DNA of 64,000 nt from the NCBI GenBank assembly GCA_031216915.1, contig CM062293.1:150606285-150670284 (forward strand), given 5' to 3'. Source of the DNA: Pictodentalium vernedei. Its lineage: Eukaryota > Mollusca > Scaphopoda > Dentaliida > Dentaliidae. Both the position numbers and the translations under genes were made by a program. Below the pieces are notes generated by a model that worked only from the letters and a program-made list of their open reading frames with translations, was not told the DNA's origin and searched no databases. Positions 31,565-41,599 of the stretch are shown one piece after another (position 1 is the first letter of the stretch; every line of letters begins with the position of its first letter).

Positions 31565-31715
31565 TCCCTGTGGGAACCCCAGGAAGTGAATCTGTTCTTG
31601 TTTACAGTGGTAAAGAAGCGCTGTGTTTCAGGTAAAATAGAACCTGGTCACCAATGCCTGGGGTGGAAGTTTCTAAAATGGGCAACATGGGTATAAACAT
31701 AATAATAATAAATTT
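31565..31715 (+). mobile_element. SINE-N, 3' truncated
   Basis: TCCCTGTGGGAACCCCAGGA, CTTGTTTACAGTGGTAAAGA, AACCTGGTCACCAATGCCTG and GGGCAACATGGGTATAAAC, then an (ATA)n and poly-T. The shared SINE tail is absent. Confidence 0.6.
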
Positions 31716-31789
31716 TTTTTTTGGTGTACAGGGATGGTGTGCGGCAAACCTTGCATTGAGACCATTGTTAACTGTAAAATTGTTTTTCG

Positions 31790-32820
31790 TGGCTGGACGT
31801 GGTAAAGGAGGGAAGTGTTTGGAGATTTAAGAAGACTCTAGCACGTAGTGGTTGAATTGTTGTTTTCACATATTCTGCTAACCTTGTTGTCTTCTGATGA
31901 AGTGATTCAGGTTCATGTTCTAGATATCTTCTGGAAGGTGCGATTTGATGTAGCAAATGTATGTTTTCATTGAGCCAGTTGAGTTTGTTTTTATATTACC
32001 ATATTCTGCACTGAAGCATTCATCTGCAAGTTTGGTGATCTTCTCCCATGGCATGTATTGGAAGTTCAGTTTTTTCTCCTCGGAATCTGGGAGTGTGGAT
32101 TCAGTGGATTTGTTGGTGCAGCAGCAGCTGGATTGGTCAGAGCCAATAGGAAATCCAGGTCCAGATTGGTTGACTTCCATCTCACCTTCCTCCTCCCTGC
32201 CTTCTGACCTCTTTGGCAAAAAGTTGCAGATTGGTGAAGTTGGGGTATTGTGGTGGAGACAGTTTGGCGGTGGTTTGCCTCTCCTTCTCTGTCTCAGCTC
32301 TTCTCTTAAATTTCTAGGTATGCTTCTGTCTGGCATCCTGGCATCTGGCAGAGGGTGTTTTCCTCTTCTTTCTCTGTTTCTTCGGACCCTTTTCAGGTTG
32401 TTCAGGCTATGTGTCTTGGCTCTTCCTTGGGTGTGGGCCAGTGTGGGAAGCCCCAAGAAAGGTACTACCACTACCTGAGGAAGGTTCTTGCTGGTATTTG
32501 ATGGTGAGCTGAATGCAGCCCCCATCAACATGGTCAGTCCAGTTGATTGGTGAAAAATTCTGATCTGTAGACAGGAAATCCATCTCTAATTTGAGACACT
32601 TTTCAGTATGTGTCCAGTGAGCGTTCAGCAATCTAGGTGTGCATGTATAGAGATCAGTGGTTGAATTTATTTGTGTACTTTTGTGATCACTAGTACTGTA
32701 TATACCGGTGGCAGTGTATTTTTGTACTTGGTACAAACATGCATCTACATCAGGCAAGGTTTTTAATCCAACACCCAAACCACTAGAAAGAGACATATTG
32801 TAAAAATGTAAGAAAAACAA
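31790..32820 (-). pseudogene. Unrecognised coding-like unit, copy 2 (best preserved)
   Basis: Two overlapping minus-strand frames, 32,820-32,407 (138 codons) and 32,531-31,920 (204 codons), join across a frameshift near 32,450. The first contains CLKLEMDFLSTDQNFSPINW and HVDGGCIQLTIKYQQE; the second is basic at first (RVRRNRERRGKHPLPD, LREELRQRRRGKPPP), then acidic (KRSEGREEEGEMEV), then MPWEKITKLADECFSAEYG. In order and composition it parallels copies 1 and 3 (RIQRSRKKGSERSDLLPD). The opposite strand also has an open frame, as expected from the codon use. No domain recognised, and it is not clear whether it is expressed. Confidence 0.4.
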
Positions 32821-33291
32821 TGGCTTGAATTTAGATGAAATTCACATAACTTCTTGATTCATATAACCCTTATGGCTGCTGCATGAATGTACAAAGGTTG
32901 CTTCTGCAGTACATGCATGGTTAGAAAGTGCTATGCCTGGTCCACATTGAAGTATGCAGTCAAGCTATAACGGAGTTTGGGATGTTGATTTCTGATCCCC
33001 TAGCAGTAATTAACTGAATGCATAGTCACACATCATGGCACTCTACAGACTCCAACATCCAAATTTTTAGACAGAAAACAATGGCTAAATCAAAGCCTCA
33101 TATCTTTATCACAGCTGTGTGAAACTGTGAAACACAATGGCTACTATAGGACAGAAGTGTCATGGCTGGCCTCAGTTTGACTCTGTCACATGCCCAATTA
33201 TTTATCTTAAAAGAGAGAACCATGTTAAGGACAAATTGAGAATATTTGTTTCCAATATGTTTATTGGAACTGATTGTATTGCAACACCAAA
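32821..33291. other. No feature recognised
   Basis: Moderately AT-rich intergenic-like sequence without a repeat family match. Confidence 0.35.
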
Positions 33292-33917
33292 TCGTCGTCT
33301 GAGTGCTAGAATGTTCTATGTCCCAAAGGGGACTATTATAATCCCTGATGGGTACGGGTGTGGGATGGGGAAATCTCACCCGAGGGCAAGATATTTGGGC
33401 CAGACACGAGGCTTGCCGAGTGTCTGGACCAAATATCTTGTCCCGAGGGTGAGATTTTCCCATCCCACACCCGTACCCATCAGGGATTATTTTTCTCCCC
33501 CACCATACAGCGGTTACGTTAGCCAGAGGTAATCGGCGGTCACGTGCTGATATAATCAACTCATTTGGTATTCGTTGTTTTGAAAAACTAATGACACCAT
33601 CGGAAAGAGCATGCAAAAGTTATGTATATACCAAAGGTATATACCACGAAATCAATTAGGAATGGTGGCATCTTGGGGTTTAAAGAGTTTTAGAGCATCA
33701 AACTTTGATCACACGGCATTCTGATGACGTCAATATGAATTAGTTGGTAGCAAGAAACTGATACGATATGCATAACGTCATAATAACGTTATAAATGTAT
33801 AACGTCACGTGGGTGGGGTGGGATACATCTGTCTCTCCCTGCTATCTCACCCTGGCCAGACGTATGTTACACATGCAGTGGGGGGAGAAATAGAACATTC
33901 TAGCACTCAGGTGACGA
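33292..33917. mobile_element. Foldback element with long perfect hairpin
   Basis: Terminal inverted repeats TCGTC..CTGAGTGCTAGAATG and complement at 33,292 and 33,917. Inside, 33,339-33,488 is a nearly perfect 150-bp hairpin: AATCCCTGATGGGTACGGGT...against ACCCGTACCCATCAGGGATT, with a short spacer around GAGGCTTGCCGAGTG. No ORF with a domain. It is probably a non-autonomous DNA transposon; no clear target duplication found. Confidence 0.6.
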
Positions 33918-34420
33918 AATGGCAATCAGGAGTTCAAAGCTAAAACCTCAAGACCAACATACACTGCCATAACATGATCTCTGAGATGTAGCATTTAACT
34001 GACTAGTGCTTACTTCTCATTCTTTTTTTTTTTGCAACTATGTGAAACATACTGTCTTACATAATGACTAAAGTGTTGCAAGTGAAGACTAAGACAGAAC
34101 ACAACAAGTGTGGAATACAGGAGACTGGAGACAACGACCATAGTTGGATTTTCTCCCGTATTTCATTCAAGGGTCATTGATTCCTGTCCTCCATACTCTA
34201 CCCGAGTTGTGTTATGTATTTATTACATGCCTGTTCTAGGAAATCCCCATCTGCAGCAAGACTAAACCATGCAGAAAATGAAAAGCTGTTCTCCACATTT
34301 CTGCAGAAGGGAAATTGTTGACAGACTATTTTTATAAAGAAGCGAAATTTCACTGGAATTTTCTACAAATCCTGCACCGCAGTTAAAATCTGAATCGCTA
34401 CTGATAGCTAAAAATCATCC
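33918..34420. other. No feature recognised
   Basis: Contains a poly-T run (34,022-34,032) and nothing I can name. Confidence 0.3.
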
Positions 34421-34422
34421 CC

Positions 34423-34477
34423 TGAGTTCCAATGTGTTCTATGTGCCAGTAGGCACATAGAACACATTGGAACTCAG
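34423..34477. repeat. Perfect 55-bp hairpin
   Basis: TGAGTTCCAATGTGTTCTAT...ATAGAACACATTGGAACTCA with a GCC-AGTA-GGC turn. No mismatch in 25-bp arms, so it is recent or selected against decay. Solo hairpin or MITE core. Confidence 0.6.
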
Positions 34478-34618
34478 TATACGAAATAGTAACACGAGTT
34501 CCCCGTGCAAATCTGGTTGGCGATAAAATCTGTTCTTTTTGTTGATAGTTGTCAAATGAATTGCTGAGTGTCCTTCTAATAATTACTTTTATAGACATGA
34601 AGGCATGTAATAAACACA

Positions 34619-34764
34619 ACGACACGCATGTGTGAATGGGTTAATCGATATGGCATTTATGCCATCATGGAAGGATAAAACACGAGGCCTGCAGCCTCTC
34701 GTTCTATCCTTCCATGATGGCACTCATGCCATATTGATTAATCCATTCACACATACGTGTCATT
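34619..34764. repeat. ~146-bp near-perfect palindrome
   Basis: ACGACACGCATGTGTGAATG...and its complement CATTCACACATACGTGTC, inner arms ATATGGCATTTATGCCATCA / TGATGGCACTCATGCCATAT, turn AGGCCTGCAGCCT. Five or so mismatches. Type unknown. Confidence 0.6.
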
Positions 34765-34998
34765 CTGTGCATTTATACCACAATTTAACATGAACTTAGT
34801 GAATGAAGCTGATATATTGAAAGAAAAGTATCACCTTCAGTGTTTTGATAATTTTCTTGCTTGACAATGTTTTGTGTCGAAGCATTTCATTCACATCATA
34901 ACGTAACTCAGACATGTAATATCCAATCAGATTCATTCTTACATGACATTCTTATGCATAATCCAGATTCTACACTTGGTGTACCAAGAATATTTCTC

Positions 34999-35160
34999 AA
35001 TTTATTTATTTATTGGGGTTTAATGACACTTTTGACAGCCAGAGTCACCTCTTGTCAGACAGTTTTATGGGTGGTGGAAGCTGGAGTAACCAGAGAGAGT
35101 CACCAAGCAATTGCGAGCAACTGTCAGACTCTCCAGCCTCCTAACTCCACACAAGCTCGA
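34999..35160 (-). mobile_element. SINE-T 3' part, reverse
   Basis: TTTATTTATTTATTGGGGTT (complement of the tail), GACACTTTTGACAGCCAGAG, CAGACAGTTTTATGGGTGG, CTAACTCCACACAAGC. The head is missing; the truncation point abuts an RT relic. Confidence 0.65.
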
Positions 35161-35740
35161 AAGACGTGTGCCGACATTAGACAGAGGATGAACGAAAACT
35201 ACCTGAAGTTAAATGCTGAAAAAACTTGAGTACATAAAAATAGGCCTAATTCTTCAAATCTCTGCATTAACAAAAGAATCCTTAATAATAGAAGACAAGG
35301 AAATTACTCCCAATAAAGTAGTTTGGGACTTAGGTTATTTCTTAGATGAAAATCTTACTTGCTACAGACACATCAATCATATCTGTCACACATAATTTTT
35401 TCATCTGAGAAATATCAGTGAGCTCAGGCCAACTATTGATGGGAAAACTGAAGAACAACTCACCCATGTATTTGTCACCAGTCATCTTGACTTCTGTAAT
35501 TCTCTATGGTGTGGATACAAAAATTCACTTATCAACTAACTCCAATACATTCAGAATTGTGTTGCCAGGATCCTCACTCAAAATCATAAGTTCTGCCAAA
35601 TCAGTCCAGTCCTCCAAGTCAAAACTTGCAACAGCAGGTGACAGAGCTTTCATATACGCTGCACCTCTTCTCTGAAACTCCACCCCAGCACATTTAAAAT
35701 CTCCATTGACCATCAATCAATTCGAGTCCAGTGTAGCAGA
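35160..35740 (+). pseudogene. L2/CR1-like reverse transcriptase relic
   Basis: RQRMNENYLKLNAEKT (35,185-35,229), after a frameshift KEITPNKVVWDLGYFLDENL and HINHICHT, a stop, then FFHLRNISELRPTI, HVFVTSHLDFCNSLWCGY, a stop, LQYIQNCVARILTQN, and further on GDRAFIYAAPLL, a stop, NSTP. These are the successive blocks of L2/CR1 RT ends (K.N..KTE..., LG...D..L....HI, FVTSRLDYCNSL..G, GDRAFS.AAP.LWNSLP). Several stops, frameshifts and an internal deletion; an old dead copy. Confidence 0.7.
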
Positions 35741-35774
35741 ATATCTTCCACCTTGGGGCATAAAATATTCTAGG

Positions 35775-36225
35775 ATTCCCCCCCCCCCCCCTTCCCCATC
35801 CTGGATATCCCCCCCCCCCCACCTAAATTTTTAAATGTATTCATCTAATTTTGTTTCTTTTACTATTATTTCACAATATTTGATTACATTTGATATTAAA
35901 CAGCTACATCCTTGTTTAAAATTACTCAGGAAAACATAACAAAATGTGGAATAAGTAAGGGAGAGAAATATTTTGGATGAATTTTAGAAACAGTTCATCT
36001 GCCTCCTCAACCTGTCAAAATCTTTTAAAAAGTTACAAAGGTTCTAAGATAGGCTGTTTCTAATTCCTTAGTGTGCAAATATTAGTACAGCATTCCAAAA
36101 TTTGTTTTCACGATTGATAAATATTTTGACAAGGTGATGGGAGAGGGGGGGGGGGGGGGTGGGGAGATATCCTTGGACATCTTCTCCCCAGGGGAAGATG
36201 TCCAAGGGGGAAGATATCATGGCAC
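35775..36225. repeat. Inverted poly-C/poly-G repeat with hairpin
   Basis: GGATATCCCCCCCCCCCC near 35,812 and GGGGGTGGGGAGATATCC near 36,170 form inverted arms; at 36,165-36,220 GATATCCTTGGACATCTTC pairs with GAAGATGTCCAAGGGGGAAG. It may be a decayed foldback element. Confidence 0.4.
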
Positions 36226-36362
36226 ACCGGTATCAAAACCTATCTATACAAACAGGCCTTTATGTGTTTTGTGATCCTGAATCTGTATATAGTTCTGTGG
36301 GCATATGTGTGTGTGAAGTAACCATGTGAGCCATTGAGAACACTGTGGATTTTAGGCTCAAA

Positions 36363-36399
<37 letters not shown>

Positions 36400-37120
36400 T
36401 AAGGATATATGTGGATGTCCATCCAGTGGATGGTCGAATGCCAAATGATACTGTGCATGCAATATGGGAAATTGTTTTAGGTCATCCAACCACTTATTTC
36501 CACAAGTATTGTTTGCTGCTGACATCTGTTGCCACGGATGGTGAAAGTGACATTAAACCCCAAGAATGAAAGTGGGTAATTTCTGTGTAAATCACAAAGC
36601 AGATATCCTTACTTGTTAGAAAAAGATTAACTGAAGATCAGCTGAGACCTAATGAAACACTGTTTTGAGGTTTTCTTTGTACAGGGATTCATTTTATTCA
36701 CATGAAGGTATCACAAAAGAAATATATCTTAATATGGGATGACAATAAGTGGACTCTAGCTTTGATCAGAATAGTTGTGAAATGTTTTGTTCACATTGAA
36801 AGTAAATAATATGGGTTTACTGTTGTTGTAGGTGAGATTACCTGGACATGAATTTTGTTTGGTTTCTACATGTTTTTTCTTTCACCGCAGGAGGATTAAT
36901 ATGTTTCTTTACATAGGTCATCTAGATTTAAACATCGATCAAAATATTTGTACAGTAAACCAATACTATCCATATAATTTTAACTCCATCCTGCCAAATT
37001 AAATTTTCATCTCCAAAAAATATATTTTTTAATGAATTTACATTTGGAATTTAAACTTACAATACCATATTGGAAAGAGCTTAGAGCTTTTCTACATTCA
37101 GATGGCTACATTACACTTCA
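36226..37120. other. No gene; (ATT)n microsatellite at 36,363-36,396
   Basis: Apart from the ATT repeat nothing is recognised. A possible SINE tail relic, GTGACATTAAACCCCAAGAATGAA, lies at 36,547. Confidence 0.35.
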
Positions 37121-37121
37121 T

Positions 37122-37326
37122 CGAAAGACACTTTGTCGAATGGACACTTCATCAAATTAACATTTGGTCTACTTCAAGAAAAAAAATAGAATAAAAATAA
37201 AGAGAAAAAAGTTGAAAAAATAAAAAAAAGTTGAAATTTTAATTTCCACGAAATAGCCTAATTTTTAGAAATGAAAATTTGACCAAATGTGCATTCGACG
37301 AAGTGTCCTTTCAACCAACTGTCCAT
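37122..37326. repeat. Small foldback element
   Basis: CACTTTGTCGAATGGACAC and ACTTCATCAAATTAACATTTGGTC pair with GACCAAATGTGCATTCGACG and GTGTCCTTTCAACCAACTG. About 200 bp, AT-rich centre, no ORF. Likely a MITE of unknown type. Confidence 0.45.
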
Positions 37327-37430
37327 TCAGAAAGATCTTTTGCCATGACAGTTTTTGAGCTCTTTTATCTGCCTGTAATCTTCAAGTATTCATTTTCTTC
37401 CGTTTAAAAGGACAATAGGTTGTAAATGTT

Positions 37431-37669
37431 TTAACCCTTTACCCAATGCACAGGATATCAAAATTTATTATTTTACCTATTATTTTTTGAAATGTTTCAA
37501 AATGTTTCATCAAAACCATATTATGTGACCCCTCATTGAAACGAGCTCGATGAGCTCGTTCCAATAAGGGGTCACATGATATGGTTTTGCAAAAATTTAT
37601 TTTTTTAAATATATTTTTTTCAACTGCTTAATTTGTAAATTATGAAGACAGATGTGACCGATTTATTAG
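37431..37669. mobile_element. PB-A MITE, right end replaced by TcM-F
   Basis: TTAACCCTTTACCCAATGCAC start, palindrome GTGACCCCTCATTGAAACGA / CGTTCCAATAAGGGGTCAC; it ends GACCGATTTATTAGA where GGGTAAAGGGTTAA would be expected. Confidence 0.6.
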
Positions 37670-37896
37670 ATACACTTGTGGAGTGGAGAGTGGAGTTTCC
37701 ATCCAGACAATAACAGTTAATTGTCATGGTAATACATGAGAAGTACAAATGTAGTTTAAGCCAGTGGACCTCCAGGTTCAGTCATTGGCTGAAACTATGC
37801 TTGTACTTCTTATGCTTTCTTCCAAACAGGGTGTTTTTGTCTAGGTGGAAACCCCACTCCATAAGTGATTTGGTGATAATCCACTCTCCGTGTTCT
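37670..37896. mobile_element. TcM-F MITE, shortened
   Basis: GTGGAGAGTGGAGTTTCCAT, AAGCCAGTGGACCTCCAGGT, AGTCATTGGCTGAAACTATG, GTGGAAACCCCACTCC, ATAATCCACTCTCCGTGT. The hairpin is shorter than in other copies and the TA ends are lost. Confidence 0.55.
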
Positions 37897-38185
37897 GGAT
37901 GCTTGCCTGATGCAAAAAAATCCAGGAGAAGCCCCTGCATTGGTGGTTTGTACAAATTGTCTTTGAGAACATTGTCTTTAACAGACTTTTGGAGTGTGGC
38001 AACATGCATTCACCAGTAAACTGTAACAAAACAAGAGTTACTAGGGTAATATTATTTCTGTAACTCCATTAAAGCCCAAGCTCTCACATGTATTAAAAAC
38101 AGTATAGTGACTCTTAGTACATTTCAGCAGACTCCCAGAGAAGATTTAGGTTTGGATGATATTCCCCTTGATTATTCTTACAGAA
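37897..38185. other. No feature recognised
   Basis: No domain or repeat seen. Confidence 0.3.
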
Positions 38186-38395
38186 CAGTGGAGCTCACTT
38201 AATTGTATATCTCTTAACTGAATAACCCTGTTAATTGAATATAATTTCCAAACACCAAACCATTTACCAAACCACCAGTGCAAATATGACCTGTTAATTG
38301 TTTATAGCTTATAAACTCTTTTTAAATGAATAAAAAAAAACTTGTAAGATATCAAAGAATTACTCTTACAACCTCTGAATCTCCTATGTTTATTT
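38186..38395 (+). mobile_element. TcM-B MITE, copy 3, left half
   Basis: CAGTGGAGCTCACTTAATTG start, CTGTTAATTGAATATAATTT and TTAAATGAATAAAAAAAA. It is cut before the central hairpin. Confidence 0.6.
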
Positions 38396-38500
38396 ATTTG
38401 TGTTTAATGACACTTTTGATAGCCAGGATAAAGCAGCCATGACTAGATTTGATGAAAAATATCTTGAAAATACCCAGCAGGTTAAGAGTTAAGAACTAGT
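38396..38500. mobile_element. SINE-T tail scrap joined to PB-G right half
   Basis: TTTATTTGTGTTTAATGACACTTTTGATAGCCAGG is the complement of a SINE-T tail; it is followed directly by AAAGCAGCCATGACTAGATT, GAAAATACCCAGCAGGTTAAGAGTTAA, the right half of PB-G. Two truncations meet here. Confidence 0.5.
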
Positions 38501-39230
38501 GCATGCAATAGAGCATCAACAAATTTTTCAAAAATTCGAAGCATATTTATCCATGCCATAATTATTTCCAAAAAATTATTGAAAAAAAGTCAATACCTAC
38601 CCGCACCAATATGTGACTTATCTGTTCTATGTTTCAGGAGGTACCTGGTATAGGCTAATAGCATTGAAATTGTTAAGCTGTTTAGTAGAGATTAAATACA
38701 ATACCTGGAATTTATGGTCCACATTGTGCAGACAAATGTTTGACGGTTTTTACTTTTTTTTACAGGATTGGTAAAGTGTAGTTATTGATTACCTGGATAC
38801 AGTATTTCGTGTTATTTTATGAGGTGCATGGTTACAGTCCACTGAATTAAGTATATCTGCTGTTCATTGGAGAGTTTAATGATGTGACAAACAGTTGAAA
38901 GTGTGTTCTCAAATCAGTGTTTCGTGAACAGTAGAAACCATCTCACAATCTATCCTTAACTTGGATTTTAATGGATTTTAGCACGTGATGAGAGAAAAGA
39001 GGTACTTTCATAGAATATTTACTTTTTTGTGTATATTAAATCTGATAGTCTTTCCTGTCAAAAATGGATGCACTGACTTCCTCAAGTATTTTGAGAGGTA
39101 TTCATCCCTTGATTTGCACGATATCAGGCAAAACACAAAAAGGCTGTTTATAAAGAAAATAAAAAAATTCTTTTAAAGAACTTATCAATGTTATGTCCCA
39201 CATAGCATTTTATCAGCATGGATAATGATC
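38501..39230. other. No feature recognised
   Basis: AT-rich with no gene or repeat ends. Confidence 0.35.
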
Positions 39231-39488
39231 TACAGTACATGGAGAGTCTTTTATCACTAAATCACTCGTGCCATGAAGTTTCCAACCAGACGAAAACACC
39301 TTGTCTGGAAAAAATCAAAAGGACAAGGAAAGTTTCAGCCAATGGACCTCCAGGTTGAACCTGGAGGTCTACTGGCTTAAACGACACTTGTACTTCTCAT
39401 GTATTACCATGGGAATAGACTGCTATTGTCTGGTTGGAAACTCCACTCCACAGGTGTTTTACTGGTAATTCACTCTCTATGTACTGTA
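39231..39488. mobile_element. TcM-F MITE, full length
   Basis: TACAGTACATGGAGAGT start and CTCTCTATGTACTGTA end, with AAATCACTCGTG..ATGAAGTTTCCA paired to GGAAACTCCACTCCACAGGT and the hairpin CAATGGACCTCCAGGTTGAA / ACCTGGAGGTC. TA at both ends. Confidence 0.7.
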
Positions 39489-40611
39489 TCATGCTTTCAT
39501 AATCTTTCATGCAGAATCAGATATAACTTTCATTTTTCCTTCTGCAAACTACTCTCCTACATGTCTCTTTGCCTATCAGGTGGTTGGTCAGTTGTTCTGT
39601 ATGTCTGCCGATTTCCTTTTTCTATCTATTTTAATTAAGTTACTGTCTGGATGGGGTAGGAATATCATCATGTGGAAGAGTAAGGTCTAAAAAGGATTAG
39701 AGTAAAGCCTATAAAAAAAATTCTTGTTTCTCCTGGTTTCTCAGGTAATTTGTCCTCAATTTTATGATGAGGAAGGGAGGCTTTTTTTTTTTATTCACAC
39801 AACAGTTCTGAAAATAGTTGGAATCAGAAATTTAACTTCTTACACTATTATGAGGCAAAGCAATGTTTTCAGCAGTGAAAATTTCCCATAATGTAGTTGA
39901 AAATTTAACGAACTATATCTTGTTCAACAGAGCTCTGTCAAACAAGTTATAGTTGGTTAAATATTTGTTCTGCAAGTGCAAAATAGTGTCATAGAAGGGA
40001 TTTCCAGGTGAAAAAAGGATGATGAGGCAGATTTTCTATGAGGAAGGAGGTGCCTGAGAAACAAGAAAAATTTTTTAATAGCCTAAGGGTCAGGGTTGAA
40101 TTGGAGTTTGCTCCCAATTCCAAGACTCTCTATCATACATATAATTTGCTCTCCATCTATGTGTATTGGATACAATTTTATAGCCTGCTACAGTGTTTCA
40201 TCCACTGTCTGGTTAGTTGGGCAGCCAACCCCACTGGCCCACAGACCGAATTTCTTGTCTGGGAAAGATACTGCTTTCAAATTGTGAAAAAAATATTTGT
40301 TGTTCAAGCAGATGGGTGGTAAAAATGGCGATGCGAAAAAGGCAACCTAACGTCTATGTTTGAAGTCTTGTTGGATGGAATTTACATGGCAGCAGAGCAG
40401 GAGGGTTGAAGGCTTTAGCGCCCTCACTTTTTTGGCTAACAATGCTCACAAATTTTTAAATAATAAATGAAATGTGCTTAATTGCTTGTTATTTTTCTTG
40501 CTAATACCAAAGAATTTATTTTTGAATCAGTAATTATCCAGATTGGTGCCAGTTGTCCACAAATGCCCTGAACTCACCCAGATTACTTCTAAGGATACAT
40601 TTTTTAACATA
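39489..40611. other. No gene; solo TcM-B hairpin at 39,908-39,958
   Basis: ACTATATCTTGTTCAACAGA / CTGTCAAACAAGTTATAGT is the TcM-B core without its ends. The remainder is featureless. Confidence 0.4.
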
Positions 40612-41406
40612 CAGGCCTGGCTTTGTGAAAAATGCAGGAGGGCAAAAAATCGCTCTCCTCAATCAGCTTAGGAGAGCAATTAGCTTTACACAGCATTTTA
40701 AGTATCCAGTTGAACGAACTCATTGAAACTGAAACCAACAGACTACATCGGTGATTTTATTAACTTTACTAAGGTAAAGCGAAATCTCTTAGACATCTAG
40801 ATGTCTCACTCAACAACCGAACACACACTTGACAAGACCTGTGTGTACCCAGACCTGTTGTCCAAGAAAGTCGTGCGCCTACCACTACCACCTTCAGCCC
40901 CCCAAGGGGGGGGGGGGGGGGGGGGGTTGAAGGTGGTAGTGGTAGGCTTATGACTTTCTTGGACAACAGGTCTGCTTGAATCTACAGTCACATCCTGGTG
41001 CAAGTGCTTCAAGTGACAGGATAGTAGTAATGGTAGTATATTATAGTGTCAATATTCCTTGAATAATTACCCCTCAAACTGTGATGTCAGTTGTTGAACT
41101 TGAAACTGACAGAAAAAAAAATATTGCTGTGACCCATTTTGCTTCAAATGATTGCAACTGTGTTTGGGTATGGTTGCAGCCATTACCTTTTACCACTAAA
41201 CCACTTTCAAAATGAAATTACGTGATGTTATGTGACTTCGAATTACATTTTTGCTTTACAACAAAAATTTAATGTGAGCATAATACATGTAATCTCAATC
41301 ATCCCAGACCAAAATATTTAGGAGGGCAATTTTTCGCTCTCCTTAATTCTTTCAGGAGGGCAGTAAGGAGAGCTAAAAAATCGCTCTCCTGAAATTGCCA
41401 AGCCTG
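40612..41406. mobile_element. Foldback element with AGGAGAGC terminal motifs and G-run hairpin
   Basis: Ends CAGGCCTGGCTTTGTG and AAATTGCCAAGCCTG, each followed inward by AGGAGGGC/AGGAGAGC and AAATCGCTCTCC words in inverted order. AACAT occurs on both outer flanks. The middle holds a hairpin (40,853-40,975) whose arms CCTACCACTACCACCTTCA / TGAAGGTGGTAGTGGTAGG meet at a poly-C/poly-G turn. CAGG ends hint at hAT, but an 8-bp duplication is not clear. Confidence 0.45.
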
Positions 41407-41599
41407 AACATCACACACACACATTCAAAGCTTCTGCATAGCCTGTGATTTATGTACAGGTGAAATAATAAAAAATAGGAAGAATGCATGGATACACATA
41501 TACATGTAATAGTTACTGTAATTGCAAGTTGCAACTGAATCGAAGGAAAGGGTTTGTGAACCAAATGCATGCATGGATGATGTGGGGCAAGCCCTTTTC

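Noticed and set aside
31957..32478. Plus-strand 173-codon frame opposite the minus-strand frame
   Set aside because: It is the antisense of the better-supported minus-strand frame, whose block order is shared with two other copies.
40604..41414. 8-bp hAT duplication around the 40.6-41.4 kb foldback
   Set aside because: Only AACAT is shared and with a one-base offset, so the superfamily is left open.
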